Part shown: positions 12,701 through 18,597 of the stretch, piece after piece
Layout of the letters: every line of letters starts with the position of its first letter
Position numbering within the stretch: the first letter of the stretch is position 1
Assembly (NCBI RefSeq): GCF_000003605.2
Contig: NW_003150787.1
Location: 17,876 to 41,348, forward strand
DNA from: Saccoglossus kowalevskii
Lineage: Eukaryota > Hemichordata > Enteropneusta > Harrimaniidae
Direction of reading: 5' to 3'
Length of the DNA: 23,473 nt
Position numbers and translations under genes: made by a program
The notes under the pieces: model-generated
The model's input: the letters and a program-made list of their open reading frames with translations, nothing else
The model's database searches: none
What the model was told of the DNA's origin: nothing

Positions 12701-15700
12701 GTTTGCAAATCAAAATGTCAGATATGAGGTCATGTCTTCACCGGAGCAACAAATGATAAAGACATTCAAAGCTGAAAAAATTATCGCCAACATTCACCTA
12801 GAAATTATTTTTTGTAGTATATACTACTACTACAACTTCAACAAATTCGCATTTTTATTTTTGAATTTCAAAGTCGACTTTTGCACATGGCAGTGCATAT
12901 TAAAGTAGGTAATCTGTATGTTGTCTCATTTCAGCCTGTGTAAGCAAAATTTCAACAAATTCAAAAAAGATTTTGATTAAACTTAGGCCAGACTTTTATT
13001 ATCCCTTGTTTCTCGAACCCGCCGAATGAACAGGAGCCGAAAATGAAATGAAATGAAAATAAAATTTTATTTCAGCGTAATTTCTCGCGCCGCTGACTTG
13101 TAAGGGCAAAAAAATGCTAAAAAATATTATTTTATTTTTTTTTACCGCTCGCCGCATAACAAATCCAAGTTGCATTTTCGTGGGAGTATCATGATGAAAG
13201 TACCAAAGTATCGCACAGATGAGAAACAAGGTTATACATGGAATAAAATTTTAATTTCATTTCTTCTCTCTGATCAATGATCTCACATACAATTCTTTGA
13301 GAATCACACAAATCAAATTGAAAAAAAAAAAAATAATTTTATCTTTTTCCCGCCCTCCACAAAAAAATTGCCTTATAAAAACTTAAGAAACAAAGAATAA
13401 AAAAAGTCTGGCCTTACTATATATTGGTATAGACCGTCTTGTGGTTGATGATCCTAACCTCTCATGTCATCGCTCTTTCTCTGACTGTTGTTAATTTACA
13501 CTTCCTGGATACGTATTTATAAAACAACAATGATTGTGTATATTCTGTATTCACACAAAGGCTTTGCTTTGCGGCGCTTGGTATTGTTTATTTTTTCAAG
13601 ATAACTTGTACTTCTTCTATGGGCATTTTTTTTTTGAGCTTTTATTTTATCATAATGTAGAAGTACTGGTATCACCACCGTTAGAATGTCACCATTCAGT
13701 GGGGTAACTACATTGTAGTTTTAACTACATAGCATTAACATTTTCCAAAACTGAAAAATTGTTTTTCTGATTGTATTGCAGTGTGTCCGCGGCCACCATC
13801 GCCATCACCTCCACCACCTCCATCACAGGCTGTAGACAATCAACCTTCTGCTAGTGCACCCTATTCAAACATTGCGACTAGTCAAAGAAACGACTGGCCC
13901 GCTCCACCTTTTCAAAGTCCAGCACCCCCACCACCACCACCACAGGTAGATACTCGACAACCACCAGCCTACCAATATCCACAGCAAGCAGCAGGTGTAT
14001 ACCCACCACAGCAACCAGTGAACCAGCAACCGTACCCACAGCAACCCAATTCATCCCACTCGCAAGCAGGAAACTTACCACAATCGGAATTTACACATAT
14101 ACCTACAACCAATCATCCAGGATATAGTCCACAGTACCAACATCATACATCAAACAGTCAGCCACTCCCATCAAGTCAACTGGTACATGTACAAACTGTT
14201 GAGTATCAACCCGCTCCACAATACAAGCCATTACCCCCTCAGCAGTTTCCACCACCGTCTGAACCACTAGCATTCCCTCATCAACCGTCCCAGAGCCCTC
14301 CGAAACAATCGGCAGTTGAGGTGCCTTATCTGCATCAACCAGTGGATAAACAAAAGCAAGTTCCCATGGCAACAGGTACAGAAAAAGCTGCAGTAGTCAT
14401 GGCGACTCCTTGCAATGGTGACACACCACTTCGTAGTGTTAGAGCCGATATTTTTAAAGCATTGCATCCTCTGAATGTTCATTCGCCACTTCATAAAGAT
14501 TGGAAAGGTCTTGCAGCCTGTTTTGGTGAGCTGATCAGAGTGAATTATAAAAATTATTAAATTCATATTAAGTATAATTCAATTATATTTTTTTTCAATA
14601 TTTTTTTCACAATTCAAATTAATTTTGTAGTCATTTTATATCAAAGTGTGTAATAGAGATTTCCAGCCTCTGACGAAATTTCACGTTGATCAAATTTAGA
14701 ATGTTCGAAAACATACATATACTTTGTATGACAATGAGACTTTTCTGTCATACTTGTATCGTTGTCTTAGTGAGAGATGTTTGATTATTATTCTTGGGTG
14801 TAGGTGTGTGTTTGAAGCTATTTCATTAATATGACTGTGATTACATTCAAACTTAACACAAATTTTTTTGGACATATTTTGTTTTTAATCATGTCTATGC
14901 CTGCCAATTCGTCATTAATACCCAGTATATCGCCTAATTCAGTAAAAATGTTGCACACAAGTACTTTTTTCATAGTTAATACCATTGATTTTATGACTTG
15001 ATCAAATTTGTCAAATTGACAACCATTTCGTCCAAAATCCTGAAATTATTATAATGCCTGGAGCTTTTTCTCAGAGATTTATTCAAATTTTTTATTGAGA
15101 TATATATATTGGGTTACAAATGCATGTTGCATTTTTTTCAAGATTGATTTCTTGTCCATTTTGCTTCTTCATTAATATACGGCATGATTCAGTTGAGAGT
15201 TTGTATTATTCACATATACCGGGGTATAATATCGTGGATTGTGTTATTTTGTCTAAAATGGAAGTCTGTAAATGTTTTAAGAATCATTTGTCACAGAAGG
15301 GCTTTGTATCAGGATCTTACATACTGGTTTACTGATGAACATCATTTTAAAAACTACTTCTCTGAGATGTCCTGCTGGAAGCCATTTTTGTTGTAAAAAT
15401 ACACTACATTCAGGTATTTTTACATGTTCAGTACAAGATCTCTGGCATGTGTGGGTCGATTTACTTCAAACTTTCATTCATAAACTAGTTTTGAATTCTA
15501 TTGTTGCCAAAAAACATCATTTTCTTGTTGAACACCTTGATAGGATCTATCGTTGAGAACAAGTACTTGTCTTAAATAACATATATGTCATGGATATTTT
15601 GAATTTACCAAGGACTAATAATTATCTACTATCATTTTCTTTATAAAGTATACAGTATTTAATCTGTCCTAGCAGCTTTCAATTTTACTTCTTAGCTCCG

Positions 15701-18542
15701 CTGTCGACTTTGTCAAGCGTAGCTTATCATTGTCTGTTGTTTGTGTCAACTTTTTACTTTTGCGACTTCTTTTTGAAAACTACAATTCTTGTTGCTTTGA
15801 TGCTTGGTGTATATGTGCCTTGGGCAGACCTCTTTTAAATTTGTTCATTTTGTGATGATATCTTTTTTTCTCTACTCTTGATGAATATTTGGTGAAAAGT
15901 CTGATTGCTTTGATACTATACATATAAGTACCTCAGATAGACTTCTCTAAGATTTGTTCATTTTCTAATGATGTCATCAGTTTTTTATTTGAAATGTGCA
16001 TTGCCAACAGCAGTGCTATCTCAGCCGAGAGGCTGCTTGTTATCTTATTTTGTCTATTCACTAATATAATAGCTTGGTCAGGAAAAGTTTGTAAGGGGCA
16101 GCAGTCATAATTGATGATTATGATTATAAATTACTCTTTTAAAAATGTTTGCAATCATTCCTTGTGTTCTGTTTAACACAATCACCTGCTGGAGCTTTTT
16201 ATCCTTTTCACCACCAGTTCCCTCTTTTTATCACAAATTCACAAAATAGTCCTATTTATTTCTGTCAGACACTGGGATAAATGAAGCCAAATTTTGTGAG
16301 TAAAAACTGACGGTTTGTGTTTTGGCTTTAAAATTACCGGGTAAGCTTCATTTCCAGAAATATTGAAGAAAATAAGAAAAAAAGTGCAGAAAATTTTGGG
16401 CATGAAAGTCTGGTGCTGAAAAGGTTATACTGATAATCCATGGAGGTTTTCAGTATTCAATGTGTCTAGACATGAATGAGAGCTGAATTGAATTGGTTAT
16501 ATAGTCATCATGAAACCTAGTATTAATATTGCTAATTTAAGTGTTCTCCAAAAATGACTACTGAAACCACAAACCATTTTCTTCACTTAACTTGCAGAAT
16601 ATACAGCTGAAGACGTTGGTAAGTTCGGACAATCCAAAAATCCAGTAGAGGACATGTATCATGACCTGAGTACCAAAAATGTTACCCTGGGTGATCTGAC
16701 TTCTAAAGTCCAAGAACTAGGAAGGCAGGATATACTGGATAATATTGACAAGACTGTTGGTTTTCGGCAACCTGAACCTACTGGAAGTGACAAGAAAATT
16801 GAGGTACAGTTTGTTTGTTTTTTCATATTTCTTGTTCAAATTATAATTGCTCATTGTGCTGAGAATAACAAATTTGGGTCCTTGGGTATTTCATCCCATT
16901 CCACAAAAAAAGTTAGTTTATTGGTTTACTGTAAAATACTTTATTTTAGCTGGAATTAATTTTCGCTGAAAAGACTTTTCGGGTGTTTTGTATGGAATTA
17001 ATTTTCACTGGTTTTTGAAAAGTTGAATATAAAATATAGGAAAAAAGGTATTTGCTGGAATTTATTTTCTCTGAACCATTCCTTCAGAAAATAGTGAAAA
17101 TTAATTCCAAGCGAAACTAAAAAGTAATTTACAGTATATGAATTTTAGATTATTTTTGTGCTATGCTCAATGAATGCTAAAATGAACAATGATTAATTCA
17201 CACACTGTCTACTAAGTTTGTCTGAGGTTCATCCACAAATGTATCATTATATTTTATAGATTGATTTTCCTCAACACATAGATGGTGGTCTAGTACCTGG
17301 TAAAATGATAACTATATGTGGTGCTCTCCCTGTTAATGTTCAAAGGTGCGTGACTTTGTCAAGATTGTCTAACAGTAAATCAACACAGTACAAAGTGCTT
17401 CTTCTCATTGAACATAAAACATTTTTTGTGACAATTACTCGTTCTCTGCATAAGTCAAACATTGTGGTATATTATGCATAAATTAAATGATACATTTCAC
17501 ATCATTATACACTCTATTTCATAAAGGCAAGAATGTTTTTTGAATAAAATATTCAAAAATTTCAAATGAAGGTTGAAAACGACCAATCATGTTAACTTTG
17601 CAGATGCATCCCTTTCTTATAGAATATCTTTCACAGGAATGACAGTATTAAAATTTGCCAATGATTGAAGGAAACCTGCAAAGACTTTTGGGTAATTGGC
17701 ATCACCGAATGTCTTCTATAGCCTATTAAAGCATCTTCTATGAATTTGATTAAAGTGCAAGGGTCTTCCGCGATAAATACTTTAATAAAAACATCTGTGC
17801 CATTATGAAACTCAGTGTACTGTAAAGGGGTTAATTATTCACTGGGTTTTAATTTGGCTTTTTTCGCTGACTGAAAAATGCGCTAAATTAAAACCCAGTG
17901 AATAATGTAAAATTGAGCATAGATCACATTATCCAAATGATAAAACAGTGAATTTTAAACCCACTAAATATGCCTGAAACGCTAAATCAGTGAAATTTAA
18001 ACCAGTGAAAATTAGTCATTTTACATATCCCATATTGTTGCCATAATGATTTTTCCATTTTCCATTTTCTCACTTTCATTATTTATATGACAGTGTCCTA
18101 AATGGCATGTAATCCATTAAATATAATCTAACAAAGTTGTTGTTACTTCCAGTACACCTTTTTAGTCAGGTCCTCTGTGACGACAATGGAAGAAATGATG
18201 GCCGTTCATAGTGTTGGTGTATCGTTCGATCTGTAATTAATCATTTTTTGTATATTATCATTTCATCTTTGTATTATCCATTCACTTGAATATTTAGATT
18301 TAGCGTCAATCTCCAAGTTGGTACCAGTACCGAACCACGTGCGGATATAGCCATTCACATAAGTGTTCGAGTGACGGAAGGCACGATTGTTAGAAATACC
18401 CTAGTGAATGAGGAGTGGCAGAAGGAGGAACGTGAGATTAAATTCCAACCGTTCCTTGCTGGCACAGAATTTGAATTGGTTATTAAAGTGGAAAAAGATA
18501 TGTACAAGGTATGCAATAAATAGGAAATGTATTCAGTTTCAT

Positions 18543-18597
<55 letters not shown>

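Larger units (their letters stand above)
8447..13781 (+). other. Intron 2 of the coding region (5.3 kb)
   Basis: This large phase-1 intron lies between the CARD and the proline-rich exon. It holds at least four short inverted-repeat elements (9588-9824, 10386-10590, 12152-12317, 12986-13413), listed separately. I see no convincing additional exon, although a short in-frame one could be missed. An (ATA)n microsatellite lies near 11837-11850. Confidence 0.7.
14526..16597 (+). other. Intron 3 of the coding region
   Basis: This 2.1-kb phase-1 intron splits the DEATH domain right after the conserved DW-x-x-LA helix. It holds copy 1 of a dispersed direct repeat (15705-16040) and copy 2 of MITE family C (16203-16424). 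Three small overlapping open frames between 15120 and 15556 show no recognisable protein and are taken as chance. Confidence 0.75.

Noticed and set aside
12999-13229. 76-codon minus-strand frame
   Set aside because: It lies wholly within the TTA-flanked inverted-repeat element and shows no transposase motif.
13878-14566. Three minus-strand frames opposite exon 3
   Set aside because: They are shadows of the Pro/Gln-rich coding exon and show no domain; the sense frame is supported by both splice junctions.
16804-16959. Extension of the exon 4 frame past its donor
   Set aside because: The added residues are AT-rich intron-like sequence running into a MITE; the donor gtacag joins cleanly to the galectin exon in phase 0.
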